From: Parapristionchus giblindavisi
Lineage: Eukaryota > Nematoda > Chromadorea > Rhabditida > Diplogasteridae
Direction of reading: 5' to 3'
Assembly (NCBI GenBank): GCA_943737045.1
Contig: CALSFV010000330.1
Span: 186,001 to 250,000 of the forward strand
Length of the DNA stretch: 64,000 nt
Shown here: positions 43,490-54,761 of the stretch, piece by piece
Position numbering within the stretch: the first letter of the stretch is position 1
Layout: each line of letters begins with the position of its first letter
Made by a program: the position numbers and the translations under genes
Notes under the pieces: generated by a model
Told to the model about the DNA's origin: nothing
Database searches by the model: none
The model's input: only the letters and a program-made list of their open reading frames with translations

Positions 43490-46355
43490 TAAACTAATCA
43501 ATAAATCGGATTACCGCGCTTTTCGAATGTTCCTTGAGATGGAAATCCCATATATTATGAATGTAGTTTCTGTAACTCTCCACTCTGACAACACTCTCTC
43601 GTTTTCTTTGTCTACGAGAGAGTATTGCCAATTTGGACAGTAAAATTACCGTGGAATTTTCCTTTAAAACATGTCCTTCGAAATATTGAAAGTATTTCAG
43701 ATAGATCTGAATTAATCGATAATATTTTGTTTTCGTGCGTATGTTATTGATTGATTGATTGATTGTTGTTATATGTTGTACAGTATTGATAAATAATACT
43801 CGGTTGCACACTGTGGCGTTAACAATTAGCAATATTAACTTTGTAAATTTCGATTTTGAAATGCGAATTTAATCTTTATATCGGACAAAGCGAGAATGGA
43901 AATGAATAGAGAAAGAAATAGATGATAGAGAGACACGGATAAGCAGACAGACGGAAAACAGATCACACTTCATTTTTTGTTAGCTTTCTTTGAAATAACG
44001 ACAAAAAGAAGAAAATGTCTTAATGTCCAAATCAGGGTCCCATTTGCACCCTTGACACATTGGGAACGCCTTTACCATATTATTTCTATTCGTAAGTATC
44101 TCGTATAGATTGACACAAAAGATCTCATCTTCATGGTTTTCGCTGTCTTCGACAAAATTGTCACAAGATCTTGTTTCAATAAAAGGCTCATCTCATGAAT
44201 TTCGATGTTTAACGAGTCAATTGACCAACAGGTTGGGTTACGATAGTTTTATTTTACTGGGTGTTTGGGAAAAGGGATATTGGCATTATAAAGATAAGAT
44301 CAAATCTCAGCGTTTCACTCTTTTGCTCTCTCATCATTGTAAATTTTGCCATTCGCTTATTCGTTCTATATTATGACTCAATTATTTGCATAGATTTAGT
44401 GTTAGCCTAGTCATAGATGGCTCCTTGAACCGTATTTGACGAAAGTTGGCTAAAAATGAGTGAATGGAATCAACATGCGCATGTAGCTCTGTGGTCAAAG
44501 CAATGCCCTGGTATTTGCACTTTTGCAGTATTTTTAGCAGTAAGTCGATCTGAAGAATAGTCATCAAATTTCCTGGCAATCTCTCTCATAGACAAGGAGG
44601 GTGAGACATTGTTTTAGAAGTGGAACGTTTCTTGATCAATCTTACATAATTCTATATTATGAGAACCGATGAATAATAAACGACTGTATCCATTTGTATA
44701 CTTTGTCTAGTCATTAGTCTATACAAATGGTTATCATCCAGTCGGATATTAATCATAGGTTCTCATCCGACATAGTGCCGCTTTTACCACAACGACTCTC
44801 ACAAATCTCATATGAAAAAATCAGTACACTATGGTTAATTCCTTTTTTCTGAAACCTCCTCTCCCTTTCCCTCTACTTCTCTCCACCCTCCCTCCCTTCT
44901 CTTTCCTTCTATCTTTCCTTCGTCAATCTCTCACCCTCACCCCATCCCCCTGATAAAGATAAAGGGGTAAATCCTATTATTCAGCGTGAGATCACTGCTG
45001 ATTTTGGTGAGATTTTGTAGCATTGTTTCATATTTTGAAAAATGAATGAGAATCTACTCTGATCAATGAATTTTATCGATCATGCATCATTACATTAAAA
45101 CTATAAAGCTCCCACTTGCAACTTATCATTCTTTTCATTTTCGATATACGTCAGTTTCTTGAATGATCAACTAAGATTCCACGAAATCACAAACAGACCC
45201 TTATAATTACAAATATTTATGCAGTGTCCTAAAGTAATGAGATGAAAATAAATGAAACGAAAATGAGCCGAAAGAGTGTGAAAAACGAGGAAATTCTTCA
45301 CTGTTTTTCTTTCCTTTTCGTTACTTTTGAATAGATAATAAAACCGTTTTTTAAACGTTTTCTGTAGTCATTTCAATGTATGATGATTCCATTGTGTGGG
45401 AATTCCACTTACATAAACAATACGCATGCAATACATTGGCCACGTTCACAAATCTTTTCACCTAGTACATCTCCATTTTCTCATATTTTCAGGTTTTGTG
45501 ATCTACCAGATTGTCAACTCTTCTTCTAAGAAAAATAAAAGAGGCGCGATTTTCTTTTTTTCGGTTTTCTCGATTTTCGCGATTTTCTTCATTTTCCATA
45601 CAAGTAAGCTCTATCCGTCTACACAACATTTTGACTTTACCTATCAAGAACAGATGCAAAACTCTCCTCTTTTTATACACACTCTCACCCCTTTTCGTGA
45701 CCATTGAAGAGCACAAAAGACAGGAACTCCTGAAATTATTGTCGATGATTATTTTAGTATTTCTGACCTAAATATAATAGAATTAGTCTACTTCTTTCTA
45801 CTTTGGTGGTCTTCAGCAACAAAATAAGACAAATGTACAGCAATAACGATTTGAAAAAATACTCCTTTTTATCAACTTGTTATCTTGCATGCCACTAGTA
45901 ATAAAGATATTGATTTTTTAAACGACAGAGTTAATTAGTTTCATACTCTGCATTTTTAGAGGAGTCAAAATTCACGTTCGGTTTCTCGAGTTTTTAAGTT
46001 TGACCAAACTTATTTTTTTGTTAAACTGCGTCGCTTTGGTTAGCTTATAATTTGGTGAAAGTTTGTAAAAGAACTCGATAAACTATTCCCTACTTTTGGA
46101 AGTCTCGATGCAAGGATAGAGATTCAACTGTAAATCCTTCTCTTTTGATGGAATAAGCGATTGAGTTGTGTATCTTTGCGGTATTGAAAACAAGAAGGAT
46201 AGAAGAAGAACAGAATAATGAAAGAGTAGAAAACATTGACAGTTTTCTCCGATTTTCTTTTCTTTTCCAAACTTTTGAATAGAACATAAGTGGCAGATAT
46301 CCTCAACTGATCAATAATAATTTCGTTTTATGATAAAACAAGGGCGCTTAAGGTT
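43490..46355. other. Non-genic
   Basis: No supported gene in this stretch. It contains a copy of the TTGACAATACTCT-type hairpin repeat (43567-43650), an inverted pair CCATTTGTATA / TATACAAATGG (44689-44730), and a segment (45420-45660) that resembles 53960-54140 (ACGCATGCAATNCAATGG, ATCTCCATTTTCT, CCAGATTGTCAACTC). Block 46185-46275 resembles 40785-40850. Confidence 0.45.
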
Positions 46356-46363
46356 TCCACTTA

Positions 46364-46851
46364 CAAGGGAAGTCAGGTTGGGCGGTCCCGGACTTTGGGA
46401 TGGGACATATACCATTCGATAGGTATCCGAAAAAGAAGATTTTTCATGTTGGTCATTTTGGCAGAATGCCCCTGGGCGCAGAGTTATTTGCATATTTCTC
46501 CGGATTTTCGCCCTACAATGAAACACATTCTCTGTGAGATAGCTTGTGCGGGAATCGAACTTGCAAGCAAAAGATACATAGACCATCCTCTTTGAGTAAA
46601 TATAAAAATAAATAAATTCATTTTAGCCATTGCTTGTGTTGTTTACCACTCTTATTCACCACTGCTTCCTTTCGATCTCACAGAGAATGTGTTTCATTGT
46701 AGGGCGAAAATCCGGAGAAATATGCAAATAACTCTGCGCCCAGGGGCATTCTGCCAAAATGACCAACATGAAAAATCTTCTTTTTCGGATACCTATCGAA
46801 TGGTATATGTCCCATCCCGAACTCCGGGACCGCCCAACCTGCCTTCCCTTG
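46364..46851. mobile_element. Foldback MITE, PIF/Harbinger-like, copy 2
   Basis: Arms of about 180 bp (46364-46541 and 46675-46851) are almost perfect mirrors: CAAGGGAAGTCAGGTTGG at the left, CCAACCTGCCTTCCCTTG at the right. TTA flanks each end. The loop holds a 50-base tRNA-like piece (GGAATCGAACTTGC on the plus strand). Adjacent flanks from 46281 and to 46925 are also mirrored (AACATAAGTGGCAGA / TCTGCCACTTATGTT), so a second inverted layer surrounds it. Confidence 0.85.
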
Positions 46852-46954
46852 TTAGCTGCAAATGAACCATTTCGAAAAGCGATTCCTTTGATCAGTTGAG
46901 GATCTCTGCCACTTATGTTCCTTTCGATTCCTTTCAAGGAATCAATCAATAATG

Positions 46955-48805
46955 TAATCTCATGATCGAAAAAAAATGGTAGAAATTAAAAACGTTGTCT
47001 GGAGCATTTGCAATGACTTATGATTCCAACATACATACATCGTTATGAATATTTGTTTACCCCCTAACTGTCGATGCATAATGCTCCATTTCTTAATGTG
47101 ATGTTACATTTGTCTCACGCGGCTACGTTCCCCTCATATGATCATAAATTCAACTCATTTATTCCCATGGATGTGCCGATAACCGAAAACTTTTGTCCAA
47201 ATTCGATTCCAAGGGTTTATTCAAAGTTTGTTGAGATTTTCCCGCCATGCCCTTTTCGACCCTAGGAGGAACTTTGAACTTTAAAATAATTTTAACGATT
47301 GTTTAATTAGCTATTAAAGCTATGAGCACTATAGGTGTGCATTTATTCTATACCATTAAACTCTATCTTCTTGCATATCAATTGAAAAATTGCATAAGTG
47401 AGATACAAGAGATTTGCATGAGTATTCGCGGGTGGCCACCTTTAATCGATTTTGATCACTTTCCGTTTTTAGAACATATCTCACTTCAACGTTGTCCAAT
47501 TCCCTTTTCAAAAAAAAATAGAAATGATTCTCTCGAAAAGGAGATTGAAAAGTGTACAATTGTCCAAATTGTTATATCAAGCCGTTTTCGAGTTATTAAA
47601 GGAAAACTGGTACAATTTCGATTTTTACAGATTTCATGTGTTGTATAGAGACGCGGGATAATAATAGTTTGATTTTATATTTATTTTTCGGGTATTGTAT
47701 TTGTTCGTGAACTCCCCCTCCTCTCCTTTATCTATCTGTCATTTATCTCTTTATTTATCCCCTCTGCTCTATCGCACCACCACACACTCTCGCCTCTTGC
47801 ATCAATTCCAGCGGCAAAATAATTACACTTAAAGTTCATTTTCTCCAAAATATCTTCCTCAAATTGGCTGAATTTTTTTCTTTTTCATGAAAAATGAATT
47901 AGACAGGCATGATCGCCATCAGATTCTGCCCCGTAAGATATAGTCTGTAAAATTTAGCATCATCATGTGACGAGAAATGACTAAAAACTCGATTTCAACG
48001 CGACGTCGTCAGGCCTCAACGGTCTCTCTAGGTGCAAAACAAATATGACCATCGTTATCAGCAACCTTGAGATCCCCCGATCCCCAAAACTTGATTTTTT
48101 GATAGTGCCAGAATTCACTGATTTTAGTTGATTCTTACGCAAGCGGCATCATATAAAGATGTTCGGAATTGATATAATCACTTTTGTGAATGATGAGACC
48201 AATCAATAATTCTTATCAACATAGAATAGTTTTTATATATTCATCGAAAACCTTAATTAGCATAATTGCAATTGACAAAATAGCGTCAATTCCCCGTTTT
48301 TTCATTACATTGCAATTGAGAAAATAGCTAGATTTCCCGCATTTTTTCTATTGTATTGCAATTGCAATTGCAATTTGTCAATTTTTTCTATTGTATTGCA
48401 ATATAGCAATTCCATTCCCTCCCCAGTGTTTCTGTGCTTGATTCATTGTGTTGTATTGTTCACAGAAACAGTTGGATTTCAATTTGAAAATATTTTTATC
48501 ACAACGGCAACGTACAGAAATCCATGAAATGACGATCATTTGGCATCATAGGGAAGAGAATGAGTCATGTACATAATAAAGCTCCAAATGATTGAGAGAG
48601 AAAATCAATCGATAATTTCAAAATCAAAGATCAAAGATCAAAGATGTACAAAGGGTGTATTATGATGATGGGGTACAGCAAAGACAAATAAATGAAAGAT
48701 GTATGTATATGGGAACAGATAACAACCCGAAGATGTGTTAAAGAGAGAAAGAAGTCACACGAGGGACAATGGAAAGAGTAGATACAGTATATATACAATA
48801 TGTAT
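46955..48805. other. Non-genic
   Basis: I support no exon. A block of TTGCAATTGAGAAAATAGC words (48250-48405) is related to the minisatellite at 62.7-63.7 kb, and 48410-48450 carries a fragment of the 2.2 kb repeat. An open frame at 47322-47648 lacks splice sites and recognisable motifs. GATCAAAG units stand at 48623-48646. Confidence 0.45.
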
Positions 48806-48811
48806 AGTAGA

Positions 48812-50288
48812 TCACCAGTTCTGGAAGAAAGTGACGTGCGCGACGTTGGGAAAGACCTGTAAAATTCAGTGATATAGTGGATGATCAAGAAAATATGATT
48901 TATTGATTGATCGATTTATTGATTGATCGACTGATTATTGATTGATTAATGATCGATCGACTGATTATTGATTGATTTAGAGTGTATATACCGTACCTGG
49001 ATTCGGTCGTCTGTCGGGTCGAAACCCTCGAAGGATGTGTAGGAGAGATGCTCGAATTGCGCCCCGAAACTGCAAAAGTTAGATATATTAGTAAAAGACA
49101 GAATGATTTCTCGTGGTGTGGTGCACCGATTAGTAAAAGACAGAAACGATGCACTCACGTTTGGACGGCTCTTAGCTCATCCTTGACCTCGTAGCTGGTA
49201 ACACTTCCAACTTGACGTTCTCTGAAATGACAAAGATTAGCGGTTTCCTAAATTACTATTCACAAATTTTCTGGAAAATCTTATACAGCTAATTTGAAAC
49301 ACTGCTTTAAAAATCAATACTGTTTTCAAATACTTGATTTGAAACACTATTTCATGTGAAATTATCGATCGCAAACTTTTGACAAAGAAACTGACAAACT
49401 ACAGTAACCCATATCGATGTCATTGAGGTTTGACAAATGACAATGACAGCACTAACCAGCATTGAGTATCATATTGATCATCTCCTGTACGCAGGACTGT
49501 TCAATGTCCTCCATGACAAGTGACAATCGGGTGATGGTTGTCATTTGAGAGAGGAGAGATGACAGAAGAGCGATGGCATCGGCGTCCGAAGTGCAACGGG
49601 TTCCCTGAACGATTTAAATTATAATTATTTAATTTAGTTATATTGTATATTACAAAACTCTATGATATTTTTTCTGTATTCTAGTTTATGCTGTATTTAA
49701 AGTGGCATACCCCCCCCCCGAGCTAATTTTACTCTCCGCTCTTGCAACGGTGTCTCGTAGGCAAAAAGCGAAAGAGCGTGTGTCGTTCAGTGGTAAATCA
49801 TAGAATATACGGCCGAATGGTGCGAAATTCGGCTTTTGTTTATATCGTCAGATTCTAATCTTTTACAGTTCGAAAAAAAGATAATGGATAACCTGCACGA
49901 CAATGTTCAAGACGGGCGAGGCGAGCGGGATCTTGCGACCGCCAAAGATCTGAAATGAACACTTTGGCTTACATTGACTTAGCTAAGGTAAGGATTAAGT
50001 CATTCAGCCCCACTAAGAACGCTCTGATATTCAATGATCGCACTCATTCTACTGTTTCATTCCTTATCTTAAATATTATTTCTAATGAATAAGCAATAAA
50101 GAATATAATGAATATTTAATTTTAAAAAATTATTTGAAATAAATTTAAACTATTATGCCAAAGTAGATCTAATAAGTTACCTTGAATCTCTGCGATTCGT
50201 GGAATGTAACGCGGAGATGTTCATGATTTCGGAGTGTATTATTGGAGAAGGTCGATTGAACGATGGGATGAAGGTTATGGAATGACAT
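48812..50288 (-). CDS. Six-exon gene, 163-residue protein, unknown
   Basis: Exons on the minus strand: 50288-50181, 49949-49893, 49604-49457, 49219-49159, 49069-48997, 48856-48812 (TGA 48814-48812). Phases are 0, 0, 1, 2, 0 and the frame is unbroken over 492 bases. Acceptors are TTTCAG, GTTCAG, CAGAG, TTGCAG and TTACAG; donors GTAACT, GTTATC, GTTAGT, GTGAGT and GTACGG. Exon 4 must use the second AG of TTTCAGAG. The protein starts MSFHNLHPIVQSTF, contains RFKIFGGRKIPLASP, a leucine-rich stretch (AIALLSSLLSQMTTITRLS), and ends VAHVTFFQNW. The pattern of strand-like and helical blocks recalls nematode F-box-associated proteins, but I cannot name a family. Good frame continuity supports it. Confidence 0.65.
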
Positions 50289-50394
50289 TGATTAGATTAT
50301 AGTTAACAAATTACACGTCTCTTCAAATATCTCGATATATCGAATGATTAATTTCCCCGAATGGATATAGAAGGAATTGCTACAGTGTTCATTT

Positions 50395-50442
50395 TAAATT
50401 CACTAATTATATTAAAATAGCTGCTATTTTAATATAATTAGT
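50395..50442. repeat. Perfect palindrome, 21-bp arms
   Basis: TCACTAATTATATTAAAATAG is followed by CTG and then the exact reverse complement. The next bases again repeat TTTTAATATAA. It would form a very stable AT-rich hairpin. It lies about 110 bp upstream of the 163-residue gene's ATG. Confidence 0.85.
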
Positions 50443-50705
50443 GATTTTAATATAACTATCGGAATTTTCCTAAAGAATCCTCATGATCTTGGTTATGGAT
50501 GATAATCATTGTGTTTTGATGTGTCTTAATTAATAAATAGGATGGAATGAAATGATACCAACCCCCCCCCCCCCCCCAAATATCAGGTGTTCATATGTTC
50601 GAATGCGTCACAAATATGGACAGAACGTCACAAAAATACGATACTACGATACCGGTTACGGTAGGGACGATAAATTAAATTGATCGATACAGTAATACTG
50701 TAACG

Positions 50706-50880
50706 TATGTATGGGCGTCGACATGGGGGTGACCGATGTAAAATTAGGGCTTTTCGAAAATTTGTGGAACGCCCCTGTAAAAAATGACGTTTAGGCGAAA
50801 TTTATGAAAAAAAAATGAACGCCCCCAGTAAAATTAACCATTTTTCGATCGGATGCTCGATGAAAAATCGAGTTTCAGGT
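50706..50880. mobile_element. hAT-like MITE, CATACATGGGC family, inverted copy
   Basis: ATGTATGGGCGTCGACATGGGGG leads into reverse complements of the family's CCCTGTAAAA words. The far end (GAGTTTCAGGTACCCC) reaches the GGTACCTGGAGCTCG-type inner end but lacks the terminal CATACATG, so the copy is truncated against the minisatellite. Confidence 0.7.
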
Positions 50881-50882
50881 AC

Positions 50883-51186
50883 CCCGAAGTAATACTGTAA
50901 AGATACCGTACCCCTGGTACTCCTACATACTGTAAAGATAACGTACCCCTCGTACCCCTACATACTGCAAAGATACCGTACCCTCGTACCCCTACATACT
51001 GTAAAGATACCGTACCCCTCGTACCCCTACATACTGTAAAGATGCCGTACCCCTCGTACCCCTACATACTGTAAAGATACCGTACCCCTACATACTGTAA
51101 AGATACCGTACCCCTCGTACCCCTACATACTGTAAAGATACCGTACCCCTCGTACCCCTACATACTGTAAAGATACCGTACCCCTC
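50883..51186. repeat. Minisatellite of TACCCCTACATACTGTAAAGA
   Basis: About nine units of 32 bp: CCGTACCCCTCGTACCCCTACATACTGTAAAGATA. Some units are shorter. It directly abuts the last exon of the KANSL3-like fragment, whose donor GTACGG is part of the array. Confidence 0.9.
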
Positions 51187-51597
51187 GCCATCCTTCGGCT
51201 GACCGTAGTGGGAAGGCGAGATCGATGATGGCCGAGATGCCGTGACAAAGATGAATTACCTGCAAAATCAAATCACATTTTGCTGGATATTAAAGTCAGT
51301 TTCCGATAACAAAGTACCCTGCAGACATAAACAGTACGAGAAAAGTTTTGGTTGGAAAAGAAAATATGCCTTGTTAGCTCATGATCCATAAACTACTAAA
51401 TTTTGTGAAGAAAAAACCAGTTTACGATAGAACAAACAATCAAAACTACCGTACTCTGTGATTGAGATAGCAGAAACCGAACAGCAGCCCCAACCGAACA
51501 GCACGACTCGCTTGTTCGGGTTCGACCTCACCACACGGCGTACCTACAGGTAATGAAGAATATTGATTATTCATTATAATAATGAAGTCGTGATCTC

Positions 51598-51800
51598 CAT
51601 AGGTCGAAAAGTATGTTACGAAGTACCAAGCCTGACCAGATTTGGAGCCAAATTTTCACCAAAATCGAAAAATGTGACTGGATTTCGAGCCAAAATTTCA
51701 CAAAAATTGAAAAACCTGACCGGATTTAGAGCCAAATTTGCCAAAAATCGAAAAACCTGATCGGATTTTGAAAACCGATAACCTAGCTATTCGACCTATG
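51598..51800. mobile_element. hAT-like MITE, CATAGGTCG family, copy 2
   Basis: Ends are CATAGGTCGAAAAGTATG and CTATTCGACCTATG. A perfect GTGATCTC duplication flanks it (51590-51597, 51801-51808). The interior is three tandem units of GAGCCAAATTT..AAAATCGAAAAACCTGACCGG type. This is the longest copy in the window. Confidence 0.9.
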
Positions 51801-51925
51801 GTGATCTCCAATCTCCGAGAGAGATATCGTTAAGATGAAATCGTTTCCGCACAACCCAAAATCAACTAGTTCAACTAGCACTTCATAAAAACCCCCAATT
51901 AAAGGCACGCCCCGAGCAAATTAGA

Positions 51926-52010
51926 AACTATCTGTTCTAGCAACGGTCTCTCGCATTCGTTGTCTAGAGTGTTGACAGAGCGGAGTTTCAAATTTGGTCG
52001 GGATGTACCT
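51926..52010. repeat. Hairpin repeat, TTGACAATACTCT family
   Basis: AGCAACGGTCTCTCGCATTCG, GTCTAGAGTGTTGACAGAGCGGAG and ACCTTTAAAAATCATTAGG follow the same order as 36206-36290 and 43567-43650. The stem is diverged. Confidence 0.5.
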
Positions 52011-52107
52011 TTAAAAATCATTAGGAATCGTAATACATTGTACATAGATAGATAGATAAATATTAAATGATTTAAATAATATAATAATCACTAAAAGGGA
52101 CCATAAT

Positions 52108-52297
52108 CATACATGGGCGGGGTACCTGGAGCTCGATTCTACATGGGGCATCCGAACGAAAAATGGTTCATTTTACAGGGCCTTTACCTTTTTTTCAAAA
52201 ATTTCACACCTAAACGTCATTTTTTACAGGGGACAGTCCACAAATTTTCGAAAAGCCCTAATTTTGCAGGGGCATCCCATATCGACGCCCATGTATG
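52108..52297. mobile_element. hAT-like MITE, CATACATGGGC family, copy 2
   Basis: CATACATGGGCGGGG to GACGCCCATGTATG, with a perfect ACCATAAT duplication at 52100-52107 and 52298-52305. It lies 50 bp from the first KANSL3-like exon. Confidence 0.9.
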
Positions 52298-52430
52298 ACC
52301 ATAATCAATCAATAAAATCAATGAATCAATCGATATCTGATAACCCACCGTATTCTCGATGAATTCAGGCATCTTCGGTGTGAGAGCATACGAGCGACGT
52401 TCGGTGGTACGCTGAAGATAGTATGTTACT

Positions 52431-52582
52431 CATTGGTCGAAAAGTATGTTACAAAGTATCGCATTTTGAGCCAAAATTTCACAAAAATCTAAAAAAAAAA
52501 CGTGACCGGATTTTTGAACCAACTTTGCCAAAATAGAAAAACCTGATCGGATTTCCAAAAAACCCTAGTTATTCGATCTATG
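52431..52582. mobile_element. hAT-like MITE, CATAGGTCG family, copy 3
   Basis: CATTGGTCGAAAAGTATG to TATTCGATCTATG. The flanks ATGTTACT and CTGTTACT agree at 7 of 8 positions. Internal units are fewer than in copy 2. Confidence 0.75.
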
Positions 52583-52664
52583 CTGTTACTGCTAGCAATA
52601 ACAATAATTGTTTTGGGTCTGACATGACGTTTAATGACGGCTCGCAGAATACGCTTACTCTACG

Positions 52665-53177
52665 AGTTCCAAACACTCACCAGTCACTGTCGAAGACGAC
52701 GTTCCTTGCTCATCGGCTTCTAATTCATCATCTCCAGCATGCTTGTCAGCTTCTTTCTGATCATCTCCAGCATGATTGTCAGCTTTTTTCTGATCATCTT
52801 CAGCGTGCTTGTCAGCATGAGCTCACGCAACAGATCGGCCGTGTCGTTGGCTTGTGCGGGACATTGCGAGAGGGCCGCTGCAATGTTGAGCAATAATCAA
52901 TCGATAATTGACCACAGTTATAGTATTCTGCGTCATTTAAGCAAATCGATTGATAAATCAACCAATATTAGACCAATATTTGTTGAATCTTTCACAGAAA
53001 ATCAATGAATAAAGTAAAGGTAATGGTAAAACCCGTTATTCAGGACACAAAAAGTCCTGCGGAAGAGAAGTAAAGTACGAACTAGTGTTGAGAAGAACGT
53101 AGAGGGCCTCACAGGCCTTATCAAGCATCGCCTTCATTTCTCTCGTGTTGAAATCAAGAGGAAATTCTCCATATTCT
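52665..53177 (-). CDS. Candidate upstream exons of the KANSL3-like gene
   Basis: An exon starting at 53177 after TATTCCAG reads YGEFPLDFNTREMKAML then DKACEALYVLLNT. A second region (about 52885-52675) is open in two frames: ALSQCPAQANDTADLLREL in one, and ADKHAEDDQKK / ADNHAGDDQKE repeats in the other. The repeated 33-base unit is responsible for the second pattern. It ends at GTGAGT in a phase that does not match the exon at 52411, so a frameshift or missing exon is implied. These may belong to the same damaged gene. Confidence 0.35.
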
Positions 53178-53482
53178 GGAATAGATATTCATTTTACAAT
53201 AATAATAATAATAGTAATAGTAATAATAATAATAGGTTGTAACATAAGTTCCTTTGAATTTTGAGGCGAACATTCAAATAAAATTTTGTATCGACGACAC
53301 TAAGGATAATACATGGACGGGCATTGCCGCTGGAAATGAAAATCGGGCGGGTCGGGTGCCAAAATCGTGTAGGTTTGACACCTTCATTTTCATTTTCGAC
53401 TGAATTTTGCCAAATCTTTTTCAATTTTCGGTGAACAATCCAGGCACATTGTGGGCTCACTACTTTTGGTAGCACTTGGGTT

Positions 53483-53643
53483 CATAGGTCGAATAGCTAG
53501 GTTATCGGTTTTCAAATCCGGTCAGGTTTTTTCGATTTTTGCCAAATTTGGCTCAAAATCCGGTCAGGTTTTTCGATTTTTGTGAAATTTTGGCTTAAAA
53601 TCCGTTCAGGCTTGGTACTCTGTAACATATTTTTCGGCCTATG
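53483..53643. mobile_element. hAT-like MITE, CATAGGTCG family, copy 4 (inverted)
   Basis: CATAGGTCGAATAGCTAGG to TTTTTCGGCCTATG, with flanks CTTGGGTT and CTTGAGTT (7 of 8). Orientation is opposite to the other three copies. Confidence 0.8.
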
Positions 53644-53649
53644 CTTGAG

Positions 53650-54315
53650 TTATTGTGCAAACTGTGAGGTCAACCACGTTTCGACATCTTCTTTGTTCTT
53701 AAACTTTTCTTTTACTAAAGTAAGTGGGAGGCCTTAACTAAATGCGCAACTCGAGAGAGTAAGGACCGGAGAGTAAGGATTTACAGGTATTATATGCCAG
53801 AAAAATTTTACTGTCTTTGTATAATTGATTTTACTTGGTCAGAGCGAGTGGAGTCGTAACGAAAAGAACATTTGACCCCGTTGTGGACGATATGAGCTAT
53901 GGCTTAAAATATTGTAGTTGCTTACAATAGAGGTCCCCGACTATATCAGTGACATCAACTAAACGCATGCAATGCAATGGTCCTTTTCACATTTCTTTCA
54001 ACCTAGGACTTATCCATTTTCTGATGTTTTCAGGTTTAGTGTTCGATTCTAGTTTCTCTCCTTTTCAAATTAACTGGCTAATATGCACACTGTTTTTGCG
54101 AATGATCCATCTGTTCAATCAAGCTACCAGATTGTCAACTCAGGTGCTTGTTATTGTAAGAAACATAAATGAGGTAGAGGTCCCAATCCGCAATTTTATT
54201 CAAATTCGCGTCAAATGACCACTCTTCGTATTCATAACTTTTCGAGTTTATCAAGCATACTTATTTCTAGCGAAATAGTGGGTGGGGATGATCCGAGTGT
54301 GGCTGACATTCAACG
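53650..54315. other. Non-genic
   Basis: No supported exon. 53960-54140 is a diverged partner of 45420-45560. Confidence 0.4.
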
Positions 54316-54761
54316 TGATCCGTATAGGACGGACAAACCAAATGACCGCGGGTAATTTCAGTAGATCGGAAAATTTAACACTATCGAAAAAAAATTGTGT
54401 TGTTGTGAAATTTTATCGACCGCCATTGTGCGGAATACGTGTTATTTCTTGTTTTGTTTTCAAACAGAAAAAATATCGCTTTATACTCTCATCAATCAAT
54501 CGAGTTCATTTGGTTAACGTTTACGTACTATCCGTACTACTCTATTGATCCATTTAAATATTCTGTCGATTCAGTTACTATTCACACTCAGCAGAGTTCC
54601 TTAGTTAAGGAATGCTTAGGCTTAGAGTCCGCACTACTCTATTGATCCATTTAAATATTCTATCGATTCAGTTAGTATTCACACTCAGCAGAGTTCCTTA
54701 GTTAAGGAACGCTTAGGCTTAGAGTCCGCACTACTCTATTGATCCATTTAAATATTCTATC

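Larger units (their letters stand above)
51182..52411 (-). pseudogene. KANSL3-like gene fragment
   Basis: Exons 52411-52349, 51543-51478 and 51259-51182 on the minus strand join in phase 0. They read RTTERRSYALTPKMPE, then NPNKRVVLFGWGCCS, then GISAIIDLAFPLRSAEGWRG. The order basic helix, P-K-R/P-V-V-L-G-W-G, then SA-hydrophobic-FPL resembles the alpha/beta-hydrolase core of KANSL3 (NSL complex subunit 3, a partner of the MOF histone acetyltransferase). I rely on memory of the family and this is tentative. Donor GTTTCT of the middle exon is weak. Downstream, where the rest of the hydrolase fold should be, there are only a minisatellite and a MITE, so the gene is truncated. Confidence 0.4.

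Noticed and set aside
46540..46600. tRNA gene in the MITE loop
   Set aside because: B-box-like GTTCGATTCCC is present but the box spacing is too short and stems do not form.
46395..46949. Near-identical proteins on both strands
   Set aside because: They are the two arms of the foldback MITE at 46364-46851.
47322..47648. 108-residue plus-strand frame
   Set aside because: No splice sites, no motif, AT-driven composition.
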